From: Camarhynchus parvulus
Taxonomy: Eukaryota > Chordata > Aves > Passeriformes > Thraupidae
Direction of reading: 5' to 3'
Length of the DNA: 64,000 nucleotides
Assembly (NCBI RefSeq): GCF_901933205.1
Contig: NC_044600.1
Coordinates: 10,268,501 to 10,332,500, forward strand
The notes under the pieces were generated by a model, which searched no databases, was not told the DNA's origin, and worked only from the letters and a program-made list of their open reading frames with translations. Positions 37,001 through 51,240 of the stretch are shown piece after piece. Each line of letters starts with the position of its first letter. Positions within the stretch are counted from its first letter, which is position 1. The position numbers and the translations under genes were made by a program.

Positions 37001-40000
37001 TTTAAATGATACAATTCAGGTAGAATCCTCTACCCATTAACCACTGTGATCCAAAATCAATTTCTCATGCACTGTATGTCCAGGACAGATGAATAATCTG
37101 GTCACAATATGAAAATACAATTTGAGACACTTGCATGTATTACCCATTTTAAGGCAGATTTCCATACTAAATTTGATTCTTCCTGTTAAAAAGAGCTTAA
37201 TTAGAATTAAAAGCCAAACACAGGCAGAGCATGCATTGGAATTTCATCTCAAAATCACATTAATGTGTGATAATTTTAGTCATATTAAGTAAGACAGTAG
37301 TTTGTATTTATGCTCTTTCCCTCAAGAAAACACTACCCCAAGTCAGGCTGCTGCCACAATTGCCTCCCACACTATCAACAGCAAAGCAGGTTTCAAACAC
37401 AAGTGCCCATCAAGATTTTATCCAACAGTACCACTCTGCAACTCCTTTTGCTCGGCACTGTGACTTACAGAAGTTCCAGTGCAAATTAGGAACGCAGCAT
37501 TTCTGAGCACAGGCAGTCTGTGCCTATTTCACTACAAAAACCTAACAAATGGAGGCAACCCACTTATTAAACTACTGCCACTGTCTTTTTTATTTATTTC
37601 ACTGAGACATCACTCTAGAGATGTCATGTTTATTCCTGTCAGACACATTTCAAATGAACAGCTTATCTCAAAAGTTTTGCTTCTTTTGTGAGGATATTTT
37701 CCCTGATCCAGACAATAAGAAAGTGTGTTTAAGGACAGCATTGCATTAAAGGCTTCCTCCAGAAGTTAGAAAAGAGAGGGCCCTATTTCCAAACCTTCAT
37801 TGATGCCCACTTTAAAAACATGCAGTGCAAACAAAACAACAAGGAAGAGGATCATTTTATGTTTAGCAGGACTCAAAATGCAATAAAATATTAATTGTGT
37901 TTTTGTTTTAAAAATTCAAAGGGACACAATGGATGGATATCCTTTGGGCTGTAACAATGTCACAGGAGTCTGCAGTCTGAGGAAAAAAACAGAATTTCCA
38001 GTATAATTTTGGACAGCTTCCATGCCAGCACACAGTGATTAAGTAATAATCTCTCTTTCCAGTCCTCTCTGAGGAAAGTGCTTCATTGTTCTTGAAACAT
38101 CTCTCTTTGGTCTTAGCAAAGTTGGCACATGCAACCCCCCAAGTACATAACAAATTTATTATTTAGGTCAAAAATTCTTGATTGAAAATCCAAATCCCAA
38201 TATTTGTCTCTCAGGAAATTCAGTGGAAAGGACTTGTCTCTCCATTATGAAATTCTACCATTTTGTTGAAAATACCAAGACTAAGGCAAACAGAACCAAC
38301 AACTGAATTAAGCATCTACCTCAGGTTTTGCAACAACCTCAAAAGATGGGTGTTCACATCCCAAGTTGTACAATATATTACATCATTTATTATTATATAC
38401 AGATGTTCCCTCCTCCAAACAAAACAACCCCCAGCAGCTTTTATTAGTTACATGATTTTTCCTTCTATAGCTTTCCCTTGTTCACCACACCTGATGAAGG
38501 CTCAGAGACCTTTTACCAGCTCAGACAAGCTTCTGATTTGGTACAGACAGAAAAAGCAAAATATTCATGATTTTTTCTGTCTTTTTTTATGCACATATCA
38601 AATAGCTGCAGAGCAAACAACTTGGCCAAGTAAAAGCCTCACAGGCCCCTTTGCTTTCTGAAGAGTTTTTTTCCATATTTACTTTTAACTGACACTGGAA
38701 ATTTCACAAGGTCTTTCTAGAGCTTTCCTACATAATCATCTCTTTTAATACAGTTAAACAAAACTGCTGAAAATCTTTCCTTCCTCAAAGCAATTTCTTT
38801 TACAAGTAAAGAATCATGCATGAGCCACATAAATGAGTTAAAAATAGGACATGCTTGATCCAGATAAAAAATGCCATGGTCACATAAATGGACACTTATG
38901 AACTCGTGGGGACCCAGCACTGGCTGTGCTCAGCCACCAGAAATCCTTTGTGCTGCCAATCAAACCCACATCCAGGACCCAGATGGAAGCCCAGATAATA
39001 TTCCTGTAAACAGATTTGATGAGTAGGGATCTTAGAATCTCTGTTTTTAGAGTTATGTTAAATGGATTTTGAGCATTTCCATACTTTCTTCATGGGTTAG
39101 ACTGGAAAAGAACAGTATAGCCTGTGTATTATATGGCTTTTTACTCTCAAAAATATCCTTTTTACTCCCTACTTAGGTTTCAGGGAATGTGCCCAATTAG
39201 ATGTGATACATTCTGAGTAAAAGCAAGGTTTTAGATCTCTCAAAACCACCTCAGGATCTCCTTGCAGAGACTTGCATGACAGTAACTTCAATATAAAACC
39301 CTCTTAAAGCACTTTGAAATAATGGGGTTTTTTTAGGACCAAATATATTCAGATATAATTGAAAATTGTAATTGTCTTGGTTCCCCAGTTAAATATTGTT
39401 TTATATTCCAGCATAGGTGTTTATATGGCAAACATAATGTTAAAAATAGAAAATTTGGTCTAAAGATCTGTCAGAAGATGAGTTCCCTTTGCAGGACCAT
39501 CATGCAAATACACAAAACATGTTCTATGCAAAAGCAGTTTTAGTGGATTCTGGAACATTATTGATGCCAGTACAAATAATTTATACATTAAATATTTGCA
39601 GAAAATGAGCTCCTAACTGCAATTAAATGCTGGGGTTTTTTATAACACTTTCACCACAAATCAGCATAGGTGCCTGAGACTTATCTCTGCAGGGACTAAA
39701 ATCCTTTGATAATTTGGTTTTAATTTTCTAAAATTAAAGGAAAAATGGCATTTAATGCTCCTTTTGGTGTTCAAATACAGTAAAACAAGTTCCTGATGAA
39801 GAGAAAGCCTTAATGAAGAGTTAGACTTCAGGCAGGTGCCTAAAAAGATGCTGCAGTCAGTAGCTGAAATCTCCTGGGGGTTTTGCATGTGCATAAATGG
39901 GTCACATAATCATCCTGATATTTGAATAGTCCCTCCTCTGAAAAAAAATCTCATTTCTCATCTGTTTACTGTCATCAGAAAGCACAGCAGAAAGTGTCAT

Positions 40001-42314
40001 AATAAGCTAAGACTATTGTTACTTATCTATTGCAATTCACAAAACAAGAAATTAGGTAATTATGTTAATGAGACAATATTCAGAGACCCGAATTTAAAAG
40101 AATTATTATGCAAATCACATCATGAATAGGGAAAGGAAGCAAAAGAAAAGTTTTCATACCACAGTCAAACAATTATCCCAGAATTCACACAACCTACTGT
40201 ACTTTAATTAGAATGAATGGAATTAAATAATGTATTTTCATACTTTCCTAAACACTAAATACAGCATGCTCAATTCCTCCCAGCCTGGGTAAGTCACCAT
40301 GTAGGCCTGCATTCACAGAGCTCATGTAGGCCAGCAAGAAATTTATTTCAAGTTAAAAAAAAGAGAAAAGAATGGAGTGGCTAAACTATACTGTTTTATG
40401 TAAAATCTACCATTTTCTTCAGTTAAAGCTTATACAGTATTGATACTTCCCCAGATGCTCCCTTCTGGTACCACAGTATTCCCTCCCACCAAATTCTGCA
40501 AATAATAGAATGTCAGAGCCAACAGCAGGGGCAGGTATGTTTCAGTGATCCTGTGATGGGGGCAGTTGTTAACCCCACCAAGAGAAGACTGGATGCCCAC
40601 AGCTGAGCCCAGGGCTGAGACAGAAGAATGCCAGGTTGTGTTGCAGCTACTTTGCTGTTTCTTTTCAGGAAGGTGAAGAATGTTTATGTTTGGTTTCTTC
40701 TTTTTGCTTTTTTCTGTTTAATTTTTTTTTGTTCCTCTCTTACTTCCCCCCACACACCAGAAAGCTGTATAACCAATATACAGTTAAACGCTGTATAATA
40801 GTGTTCTTCTCAAGAAATGAGAGAGATGAATTGGGAAAAGCTCAGATTGGGGTAATATTCAAACACAAATTTTTAAATTATTTAAATCTGTGGGATTCTA
40901 ACACACTGACTTTTGCACAGCTTAAAACGTCAATGGCATGATATAGTCTTCAGTAAATTACACCAGTCAGCTAACTTACTCCAAAAGATGCTGGAGCTCT
41001 AAAAGAAGAATACTGCAGCTAATTGAGAGATATCCTGTAACTTTGTAGGGGACCTGTGGAAAAATACATTTACTTGAAGGGGTTATTCCACAATGAGACC
41101 AATGAAGCCATGAGCAAAACCATCCTGTGATCCCCTTTGAAAAGGTAAGGTCAACACATTCATTTCTCAGTTCGTTAAACCACAATCTCAGTAGCATTTT
41201 TTAAAAGCTGCTTTAAAGTGTTGATGAGCTCAGGCTAATTTAAAAGACAACGGGAGAAGAGCCAAAGAAAAGTTTGAAACCAAGGAATGGCCTGACCTTG
41301 AATAACTTGTGCCTGTCAGAAATGGGCTGGACCAGCAAAGGAGCAAAAACTCAGGGAAACACATAACGTCCCCAGTTGTATGTGAGATGGACAATACAGA
41401 AACAACTCCTATTGATTATCTCATTACTTTAGCACTTGTCCTCCTCATCCAGCAAAAAGAAAGGTTACCCCTGGGACAGCTCAGTCTTTCATGAAAGGGA
41501 AATCAAATAGGATTTACCATTTCTTTAATGTAAGACTGACTCTCGTAATGAGGAGGAGGGGACTATGATCCTGGGAAAGCTTTTCTCATTAAACTGTCAA
41601 TTCTGTGTTTCTAAAAAATTGATTAATTGAGGTACACGTTGATGATCCTGTGAATTTTAACAGCTTTAAGTCAATTATACCAGCATCCAGGCACAGAGTT
41701 TCAGTATTGATGCTGGGGTGTTATCTTTCACATCTCACTGAAATAAAGTCTGGAAAGCCAAAGCACAAGGAACAGTTCAAAATGTGAGAATGAAAAGGGC
41801 AGAGCTCTCCACGTTGCTGTCATGAACCACATTATGGTTTAAAGCATTTTGTGATAAAATAATAGAAGCTGAAACCATGAATAAGCATTGCTTTTCAAAG
41901 CCTAAAATTACTGTGGCAGAGAAGGCATCTCCTCCTGCTTTACCTGTGAATCAGGCTACATAACAGGAAGATAAAATGGAAGTTGGCAGCAGAGAAACTC
42001 TTGAGCTATTTTTATATTTTCAAGCAGGAAATTATGCAGACCATGACTAGGATTAAGGAGTCACTCATATCCCCTTAAATCCATGTTTGGGAGGAGCACA
42101 GCCCTAGGAAAATCTAATTGCAGGATATAGGGAAACAAAATTAACAAATCAGGAAAGAAACAAACAAACAAACAAAAATCAAAACTAAAGAAACAAACCA
42201 AAGAAAAAAAAAAGGACCAAAAACCCCTTGAGCACCCTAAATCAGTTTAAAATATCAGAATTAGTTCAAAAAGTTAGACTGAAATATTTTATGAGTGAGC
42301 CCTTGACTTGTAGC
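34043..42314. other. Non-coding DNA, one long palindrome
   Basis: AT-rich unique DNA apart from the palindrome at 34949-34980. It includes an A14 run at 36933-36946 and an AAAC tract at 42158-42176 followed by A-rich sequence to about 42212. No gene, LTR or CR1 end was recognised. Confidence 0.5.
34949..34980. repeat. 32-bp near-perfect palindrome
   Basis: The arms AATACTTTGGT and ACCAAAGTATT are exact reverse complements. The 10-base centre contains the self-complementary TGTTAACA, so 15 of 16 base pairs match across the whole 32 bp. This is far longer than expected by chance. The shape suits cruciform extrusion or a dimeric protein-binding site. Confidence 0.9.
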
Positions 42315-42455
42315 CAGGCATTGTTACATTCTGTGAAAAAGAAAAAAAATTATTTTGTTTATCTTCCTCTACTTGCAGCTTCTACCCTTTGAAATTGGGG
42401 AGCTGCAATAAGAAAAACCAGTGCTATGTTTGTGCATATGCTGTTTCCAGGGCTG
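42315..42455. repeat. Copy A of a local duplication (partner 44669-44799)
   Basis: Shares an ordered run of blocks with 44669-44799: CAGGCATTGTTACATTCTGT, TTTATCTTC, TTGCAGCTTCTACCCTTTGA, AGCTGCAATAA, TGTTTGTGCATATG and TTCCAGGGCTG. Similarity is about 85% by eye, with small indels in an A-rich part. This copy lies in unique DNA, so it is the more likely source. It may instead belong to an unrecognised low-copy repeat family. Confidence 0.85.
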
Positions 42456-44357
42456 CTGGTAGAGTGAGGGAATTGCTTTATTCCTCATTAGTTTGGGAAC
42501 CACACTGCAGTTATGATGACTGAGAAAGACATTTATTTTAATGGAGCATAGCCTTTTATGCAACAATTGTATCAAATAATAATGTTAGAAAAGTTTTTGT
42601 TGGTTGCTTTTAGTAATTTCTGACCAGGTTAATGCTTAGGAAATAATTCTTAGGGAGTGAGCATATAAATTTCCATCTCATTTCAATACTCTACATAAAC
42701 ATGAAAAGGTAATGCTGTGTCCAACTATTTAGGGAAGGAGAGCAATATGCTGGGTAACATGCTGAGTTCTTAAAGAGAGACTGAAAATTCTCTGCATTCA
42801 TTCGCTAAATTTCAGTGAACACTTTCCTCTTTTTCTAAATCTGATAAATGCAGAGTATATTGATTTATGTTCCAGACTGGCCACTGCCCCAACATTATTT
42901 CTTACATCAATACTTTTGACAGTAGAGCTGATATTTCAGAGAGAAGAATATAATTTATGTAGAGACAAGCCAAGATTTTCTTGCTCTATATGATTGGCCA
43001 TATATTGTACTTTTTGAATACTGGCTCTATTTTACTTGTAGTTCAGAGGCATTCAATACTTTCAACCTATAATTAACAGCTCAAAATAAAAGGGGACTAA
43101 CATTCTACACTGCATTCCTTCCAGAAGTATTAGTCTCATGTTATAATTTTGTAAGGATTGAAGAAAATGACATCTGTGAATGTGACATGAATGAAATTAC
43201 TTAATCTCCTTCAGATTCACAAGCCCTACTTTTGGAGAAAAAGAAGGGTTTGGTTTTTGTTTTTTTAAATTAAGTGATTTGATTCAAAAACCAGATTTGC
43301 TTTCCACTTTATCTCTATTTAGTATACATTCCAATATAACTCTGGTTCAACAGCAACCATCAGTCCAGGAGCTGATTCCTACCCATGAACTGGTGCAAAG
43401 GTCCCATCCAAGACCAACTTCCCAAGGTCAGGAGAGACATTAATGACAACCACAATAATGAAGAGGAGTACTCCATGTTAGCTCAGTGCAGCTCTGCCTC
43501 CCTGCTAAACTAAGCCCAGGAAGCCCCAGCAGTTTTTGACAAGTTTTTTTAAGCCTGTGTTCAATCTTAAGTGATGCCTCTGCAAAGTCATGCTCATCAA
43601 CTGACACTGCACCAGTTTCCAACTCCTGGCTCAGTTAAGACCCAAGTTTTATTTTTATCTACTGTCAGAATTCTGCAGAGGTTCTGTATTATCATTAGTG
43701 TTTCTTAAACAAACAGGTTTTTGAGAGATACTGCAATGGATGAATAAAAAATATTTTTAGTATTAATTACATTTCACCATATATTAAAATTATTTTAAAC
43801 CCCAATCTTTTTATTATAATTTAATTAAAGAACAAGAAATGATCTATCATATGAACAAATACCAAGCAGCATCTTCCTTGGTAGTGTGGTTGGAGTATTT
43901 TGAAGAAGTTTATGGACTTAAAATAGTCTGTCTTGAAGTTATTTTTGATGCAGTGTAGCACCTCAGGTCTGTAAGATATAGACCTAAACTGGGTGAAGAT
44001 GATATAAATAAGTATTTTCTTGGAAAGGTTTTCTATGTATGTCAGAACTTAGACATTTTCATGAATGTATGACATTGTATTAAAACTATCTTAAGCATTT
44101 AATGCCAAATCTTATTTGTGAGTAGTTACTGCGCTGTTTCATTATCTACAACCTTCCATGTCTCAGTGGAAAGAATGTTTCTAATTTATAACACAAAAGA
44201 TAAACTAGCAAATACTATATATTAATCATGGCTAACCCTAAGTCAACCTTATGACAGTTGAATTGATATTCTGAAGTTATTGCTTATTATTATGCTCACA
44301 TTTCTTCCTTTCTCCCCCCAGTGAAATACTAAATTTTCATTGTTTTCTTTTAGATTT
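42456..44357. other. Non-coding DNA, nothing recognised
   Basis: AT-rich unique sequence. The 43340-43640 stretch is less AT-rich but has no open frame above 60 aa and no known family signature. Confidence 0.5.
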
Positions 44358-45300
44358 AGAGTCATAGAATCATTTATGTTGGAAAAGACATGGAAGATCA
44401 AGTCTAGCACTGACCTAGCACTGCCAAGTCCATCCTTAAGCCATGTCCCCGGGTGACCCTTTGTGCAACTTTTAAGTCCCTGCAGGGACAGTGATTCTGC
44501 CCCTGCCCTGGGCTACCTGTGACAGAGTGTGACAAACTTTTGGATGTAGACATTTTTCCTAATATCCAATCTAAACTTCCTCTGGCACAACTTGAAGTCA
44601 TTTCCCCTTGTCTTATTGCTTGTGGTTTGGGAGAAGAGCCTGACCCCTGCCTGTCTACAACCTCCTCTCAGGCATTGTTACATTCTGTGAAAAAAATCAA
44701 TTTATCTTCATCTATTTGCAGCTTCTACCCTTTGAGACCGGGAAGCTGCAATAACAAAAAGCCAGAGCCCTGTTTGTGCATATGGTACTTCCAGGGCTGT
44801 AGGCAGGGAGTGATGAAGTCCCCTTGGAGCCTCCTTTTCTCCAGACTAAACACCCCCAGCTGCCTCATCTTCTCCTCCTCAGCCTTGTGCTCCAGACCCT
44901 TCCCAGCTCTGCTGCCTTCTCAGGACATGCTCCAGCCCCACAATGTCCTTCTTGACATGGGGACACAGAGCTGGACACAGATTTGGGGAGTGGCTCAGGG
45001 ATGGTCACTGCCCCAGTCCTGCTGCCACGCCATGGCTGGAACAGCGCAGGTGCCACTGCCCCCTTGGCCACGTGGGCACACCTGGCTCATGTTCACTGCC
45101 AACAGCAGCCCCAGGTTTCTTCCAGCCCCTCTGCCCAGCCTGGGGCCCTGCAGGGGCTGGTGTGACCCAAGGACAGGATCCAGCACTTGCTCTTGTCAAA
45201 CCTCACCCACCTCAGGCTGCTGGTCCAGCCTGGCCAGGTCCCTGCAGAGCCTTCCTGACCCCAGCAGATCAGCACTGCCACATACCTTGGTGCTGGCTGC
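44358..45300 (-). mobile_element. CR1 LINE 3' fragment, antisense, interrupted
   Basis: The minus strand reads as the 3' portion of an avian CR1. The 3' end, with its octamer-like tail, is at 44358-44380 (AGTCATAGAATCATTTA on the plus strand). The fragment then extends 5'-ward through the blocks seen on the plus strand as CCTCCTTTTCTCCAGACTAA, TTGTGCTCCAGACCCTT, GGACATGCTCCAG, CTGGCTCATGTTCA and CCAGCAGATCAGCACT. It is 5'-truncated near 45300. Between 44675 and 44795 it is split by about 120 bp of non-CR1 DNA. The 280-aa plus-strand frame at 44519-45361 is antisense to the LINE and crosses that insert, so it is not a gene. Confidence 0.92.
44669..44799. repeat. Copy B of local duplication, inserted in the CR1
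   Basis: Partner of 42315-42455, lying exactly where CR1 should run from CAGG(C/T)A straight into the GTTGTAG/GCTGTAG block. CR1 sequence resumes at about 44795. The words CAGGCA and CAGGGCTG at the edges are shared by CR1 and the copied segment, consistent with microhomology at both joins. Confidence 0.85.
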
Positions 45301-48300
45301 TATCAGTTTTTGCTATTGCTATTTACTAGTCCAGATAAATTCAAATCTCTTAAAACTGTAAAAAACCCCACTCACCAAATCAATTAACACATTCGATTTT
45401 TAATAGGTTTGGCCAGTGAGACAAATTCTATAAAGACCTGCATTTTTAAGGCTCCTTTATTGGATTGTTTCACTGTTGAGCTTGGGGACTTTAAAACATC
45501 AGATTAGAGCTTGTGAATTCCAGACTTCTCTTGATAAAATTGGATTCCTCACAGTTTGACCTGTGGCAATTGTTTTGCTTTGCTTTCTTCCCCAGCGGCA
45601 GCAGTTTTCAGAAAAAATGAAATACACAACAGCCAGTGGATGACTGAATGCACCAAATATTGTCACAACAACACTCACATGGTAGGAAATGGATAAAATG
45701 ACAGTTAAAAAGGACAAAAAATGATCTAATAGTATTCATTTTCTTCTCCCTTGCCCAATGGATTGCCTGTTGGTTCAACACCTGATGTGAAGCACATTTT
45801 GCTGATAAATCAAAGTGGCTTATATTAATCTCCAAAATGAGAGTAGTTCAAATCTTTTTATACACAATAAGGGTGATTTTTTTTTCCTACACTGAAGTCT
45901 TGGGGACATGTGAAATACATTTCTGAATGCAGGCTGCACAGCAGAGAGCAATTCAGCAAGGGTTAGATTCAGTTCAGCTGTGCAGCCCAGCAAATCTATT
46001 GGGGACATAAAACCTGGATGCCATGGCATCTCCATTCCCTCTCTGCCCAGGAAATGTGGCTTCTTGCTGCATGCTGAGGCTGCTCCTTTCAGTGGTGGCA
46101 CTGGCAAGTTGTGCATTTCATCCTAGGAGAAAATACTGTCCTCCCAGCATTCAGTACCACTAAGAAATTACATTTTAGCCTTTCATTGTAGGCTTAGGCT
46201 AGAAGAGAAAGGTGATTTTACCTCCCTACATTTCCCCACTGTTTCACATTTATAATTGCTCACCACAGGTTGCTTTCAATTTTTAAAAATTATGCCCCCA
46301 AAAAGGTACATCTTTTTCTCACAGAAATCTTTCTTCTCTCTCAATATAAATTTAGGGGTTTTTTTCCTAAGTAGCTTTATGAAATCACAGCTGAATTGCC
46401 AACATCTGATACCCAAGAGCCACATAATTTTATCATGTGGATAATCAAATCTTAAAACAATTTGCCTATAGGTGTGCTGAATTCCCCATCATGTGAAGTC
46501 TCCAAATCAACATTCAATTTCCCCTAAAAATATAAGCTCTAAATCAACCAGGAACCACATTAAACCTCATGCAATAGTTACTGAAGCAGACTGTAGGTGT
46601 GTGTTACACAACCAAACAGAAAAAAAAGGCAATTATAAGTCTATTTAACTTTAAAATATTTTAATAAACTCATATAGTTATTGGGTAGGAAACTAAAAGT
46701 AAATGTAAAACAGTAAAACTTCTGTAAGTGATAGCAGAATAGGGAGGCAGTTTGGATAAAGCTAGTCTCAGTTAAGACCAACAACTTAGAATTCCCCAAA
46801 GTTTCTTAAAAATACTCTATTTTATACTGGCAGAAGTAAAAGTCTCAAATAGAAAAGATCCTCTCTGGTCTTGAGAGACTGGGGCTGGCATGAGGTTTTT
46901 TGGCAAAGGCAAAGCCCCACCTCACAAAGCTGTCCCTGTGGATCAGCCAGTTTCAGTAACATCCCATGGAAAGTCACCCAAAACAGGCAATAGCACTGAT
47001 AAAATTCTGCACTTTTCTTCCTGTGTCTTCAAGTAACATCTTCCCCTCAAAGTGTCCTTACAAAACAAGGAAAATTAATGACTGAGAAAATGAGCTTTGT
47101 TCTTCCATTCTCATACTCAATATGTGCATTTATTTGTTCTTTAATCCACTAACAAACCAGATTTTCAGCATTCCAGCATTGTTTTTTTTTTTTCCTCAAG
47201 TGATGTTTGTCTGATAAAAAGGAAAGTGATTAAGAGAGAGAAAAAGCTGAACTGCTGAGTGCAGTGTTCTGGAGCATTGTGATAAAAACACATTGGTAAA
47301 AAATGTCAGGATAAATAAAACTCAGAAAAAAATAATGGACACAAGCAGAGTTGGGAGCCTGAGTACATTTCTCTGATCTCTACTCTTTCCTTTTAATATA
47401 TCCTTTTTACATAGCTTTTAGGAGTCACTGGAGCCATGGCAAGACTGATTCTGCTGCAGAAGCAGCAACAGCCAGACTTGCAGCAGTGCCAGCAGATTAA
47501 ATAAATTACTGACTTCTCTAGAAAACCACAGAGCTGTCTTACTATAGCTGAAATGAAAACCAAACAACATGGAACCCACTGCAGGGGCAAAACTGAGACT
47601 GTGAAACTTAAAATCAGAATGGATGTGAAATTTGCAAAGTTTTCATGTTACAACCATCACTCTGGCAATACAGTTTGAGTGAGTGAGCAATACACAGGAA
47701 CACTTCCATTTCTGACCAGTACCGTGTCTGAGGGGAAGGTGGGGTTATTTGAGGTTCCATGACTCTGAATATATTTTTACAAGAGTCAAACATAATGAAA
47801 AGCTATAAGAATATCATTGTTTAAAATCAGAAGAAAGTACATGACACTTAAGAGTGTATCTGGCATCACAGACTGTTCCACATTTTACTTTTAATAAATC
47901 AAGGCCATTCCTGATTACACTGGGCACACACAGATTGCATTTAATACCAAGTTGTGCTTGAGGCCATTCACCACTCTTAAAACTCTGACTTAGGAGGCCA
48001 GAAGGAGACACTGGAGGGATTCATGAGACATCCCTTCAAAATTTCTCATAGAAGACAAACTTTGTTCAATAAAAGCATCAAAATAGCTCACAATAGAGTG
48101 AAAAAGTTCTTTAATTAGGATGTGGCACCCTGAAGCTCTCCTGTATATTTTATACAGAAAGCACTGAGAAAAGTTGTTTTATTATTTTGATTAATAAAAA
48201 TTGCATATAACTCTCCAGCCAAATTCTCAAAGCAGGAAATTTGTTCTGTATTATCAGCACTGCTTTCTGAAGACATCCTAGTACTAAGAACAGACAGTAA

Positions 48301-51240
48301 GATAATGCCACTTTGGAGACTGCCACCTCTTTATCAAGTAGAAGGGCATAATCCCAACTAAAGTTAAACTTCTACTGCAAGTGAATGCCAAGGTTAAGAA
48401 CATTTTATCAAAACTATTTTTCTTAGACCAGGCAATCTAAGTGATTCTCCATTTGCACTGCTCTTGCCTGAACTCAGGCAACACTGGCCTCTTTTCCTAC
48501 TTGGTGGAAAATTTGGCAGATCTGTTTCTGCCTTTCAGACAACATGGATGTAAATGACTTTTTTTTTTTGTAGATCAGTTAGATAGAGAACAGAGGTTAT
48601 ATCTGCTAAAATTAATATTTTTTTCCTCTATTGAAATAAACTAACCTTCATTTTCTATTTTTCACAGCTAGTGTATTTTGCAAGTAGTGTTCAATCCAAC
48701 AAATCACTTGAACATATGCTTACAGGTAAATCGACTTTTACAGGACTACATTTGCTATTAGACCTGTATTGAATACTGATACTGTCACCAGATTACTTCA
48801 GTGGCCCATCTGCACCAGCCAGGCATGCCACAATCATAGTTATATTTATTTCAACATGTATTAGTAATGCAGCACCTCATACATGGGCTCAATAAAGACT
48901 GTTATAAAATATCAAACCAGAAGATTTGTTTTACAGGAAAAATTTCTGCAGACAGCCATATTAAGACCAACCAAATATACATTCATTCTTAAGAATCAAA
49001 GGCATACACATATCCTAGGCTATAGAAAAATTCAAGTGACTGAGGACACCTAGGTGTCAAGTTTCCCATGCAGAAAGCTCCATTCTCTAAGGCTTCTGAA
49101 GACCTTAAAGACAAAGCAATTTCTATCAACAGAGATTACAAAAAATAAGCGACTTGAAAACCCTAAAGAAATGTTTTAAATTTCCCATTGTTAATTCCAA
49201 AATAATATTTACTCCTCACAATAAGGAATAGCTGTCAGCAGTGCAAGATCAGGTAAAGAGACCTGACCAGGAAATTAACACTGAATCTTATTTTTACATT
49301 GACAAAATTGAATCTGGTAAAGCTGGGGTTAAAGAAGGAATGCAAACAAAAATGAATTATGTTGCACATAAAAGGTAGTTTCAAAGGGGAAATAAAATAT
49401 GAGGTATAATTTAATTGGAGTCACTAGACTATTCTTCACATTATGCATAGTGTGCATACAATCACTCGTGCAAGTAGGTAAAATACAATAAAAATGAATA
49501 CATTTTCCCAACAAATTTAATGCATTTATCTCTTTTACTATGAATCATATACAGAAGTTGCACAGGTCTCCCAAGGACCTTGTTTCCAATTACATCCACC
49601 CCAGATAAAGGAGTACATTGAACACTGGTTTGTTCATCTATTCCTTTACAGTGCTCATTCATTATGAAAAAAGGCACAGAAATTGGATTGAGCCAAATCC
49701 CATTTCCATTCTTTTCTGCAGCAAAACCCCCACTTACTGGTTGTTTCTGTAGTATTTAATTTACAATAAAGTCAGACACAAATTTGGGGGGAAGGGAACT
49801 TGTGCCTCCACTGCAGCCAGAGATCTTCCACATCTTTATTAACAAAGATAATCACGCAAGAAAAGACAGTAATTTCTTCTTTTTTGAATATAATTAATGG
49901 TTTAGGATAGGAAAAAGTAATCAAAGCACATATATAAGAAACAGATAAGCTCAAAATATCAGCACTGAATTTCCACTAGCTTTCCTTCTACCCAGCCTCA
50001 GCCAAGCCAGTTTTCCAAGACCTCTAACTCCACATGACTACAGGGAGCTACTGGTAGTAGACAATAAACGTTAGTAAGGGGTCATCAGGAAAAGAATAAT
50101 ATGTGAATATATGCCTAAGTAATTTCCCCAAGTGAGCTGGTCACTAGTTATACCTAGCTCTAGCCATTACATAGAGAACATAGAGAATATCAGACACTGG
50201 GAGAAAAAAAAGCCTAATTTAGCAATTGTCAGCCCATACCTCCAGTTCTGCATTACCAAAAAATGATATATGCCAGTGACACAGGGACTGACTACTGTGC
50301 AAATTATTTTTTACAGTTTTATTTAGAAGATGAAAGCATCTGCTTTGGAACACTGCAGCAGAGGACTTGGCAATACATGATGCATGAATCATGCAGTATT
50401 TTAAGGGAAATATCTATGTGCCCCTATAGCATAATTTTGTTAGAGAAATTTGTTTTAGAATGTAGTGCTGGAGGGGTCAAAGAAAAACATTACTGGACAA
50501 TGCTGCCAGCAGACTACGAGTGTGAAGTGTAAATTACATCAGCCCAATTATAAAACAAACCACTGGATATGTTCTGTCACTGATGTCACACAGATATAAT
50601 AGAGATTCTTCTGGCACTATGAGAAATATGTTCTGCAGCTTCTCTGCTGTGCACAGAGCACATCAGGGTAGCATCTAATAGGGTCCTGCAGAAAACCCCT
50701 TAAAATTATTTTCAGATGGAAACCCTTTTTTATTTTATGCATAAAATAAAGATCCTTTTTCAGCTTCCCATTTACAGGACTGATTCAAACCCCCTGTTTC
50801 CCGAGCCACAGCATCCACTGCAGTTCAAGGAGAAGTGAATCAAAGGTAACATGGGGCTTCTGATTCAGGAATTGTTGTTTTTCAGTGGCAACTAACCACA
50901 TCTGCCTGAATCAGAGTACTAATGAGGTAAACAGCACTGAGACAAACGGAAAAAAGTGTAGGGGAATGATTTCATAATACTATCTAGATGCACTGTAAAG
51001 TAAATCAAAGGATATAATTCATTAATATTTTATTGATTTTTACTTATAAATAGTAAAGAAAACTAGCAAATTCAGTGGACAGAGTGGGTGTAATAAAGCT
51101 AGCTATTAAACCACATATTGCCTCAGAAAAAAAAAGATGAAAACTGAATCTTTAAGTAGTAAAAGACCTACTTTAAAAGTCAGCTCTTTTTGAAGATGTC
51201 TAAAATACCAAGAGCTGGTTGTATAGCACTGTTCACTTAA
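45301..51240. other. Non-coding DNA, nothing recognised
   Basis: AT-rich unique sequence with short homopolymers (T10 near 47180, T10 near 48560). The 89-aa frame at 50263-50532 and the 98-aa frame at 45820-46116 have no recognisable domain. Bases 49667-49690 are the probable source of a fragment found inside the GA repeat at 51278-51301. Confidence 0.5.

Noticed and set aside
44519..45361. 280-aa plus-strand open reading frame, the longest in the window
   Set aside because: It is antisense to a CR1 LINE fragment and crosses the inserted segment at 44675-44795. GC-rich repeat DNA often leaves long frames open.
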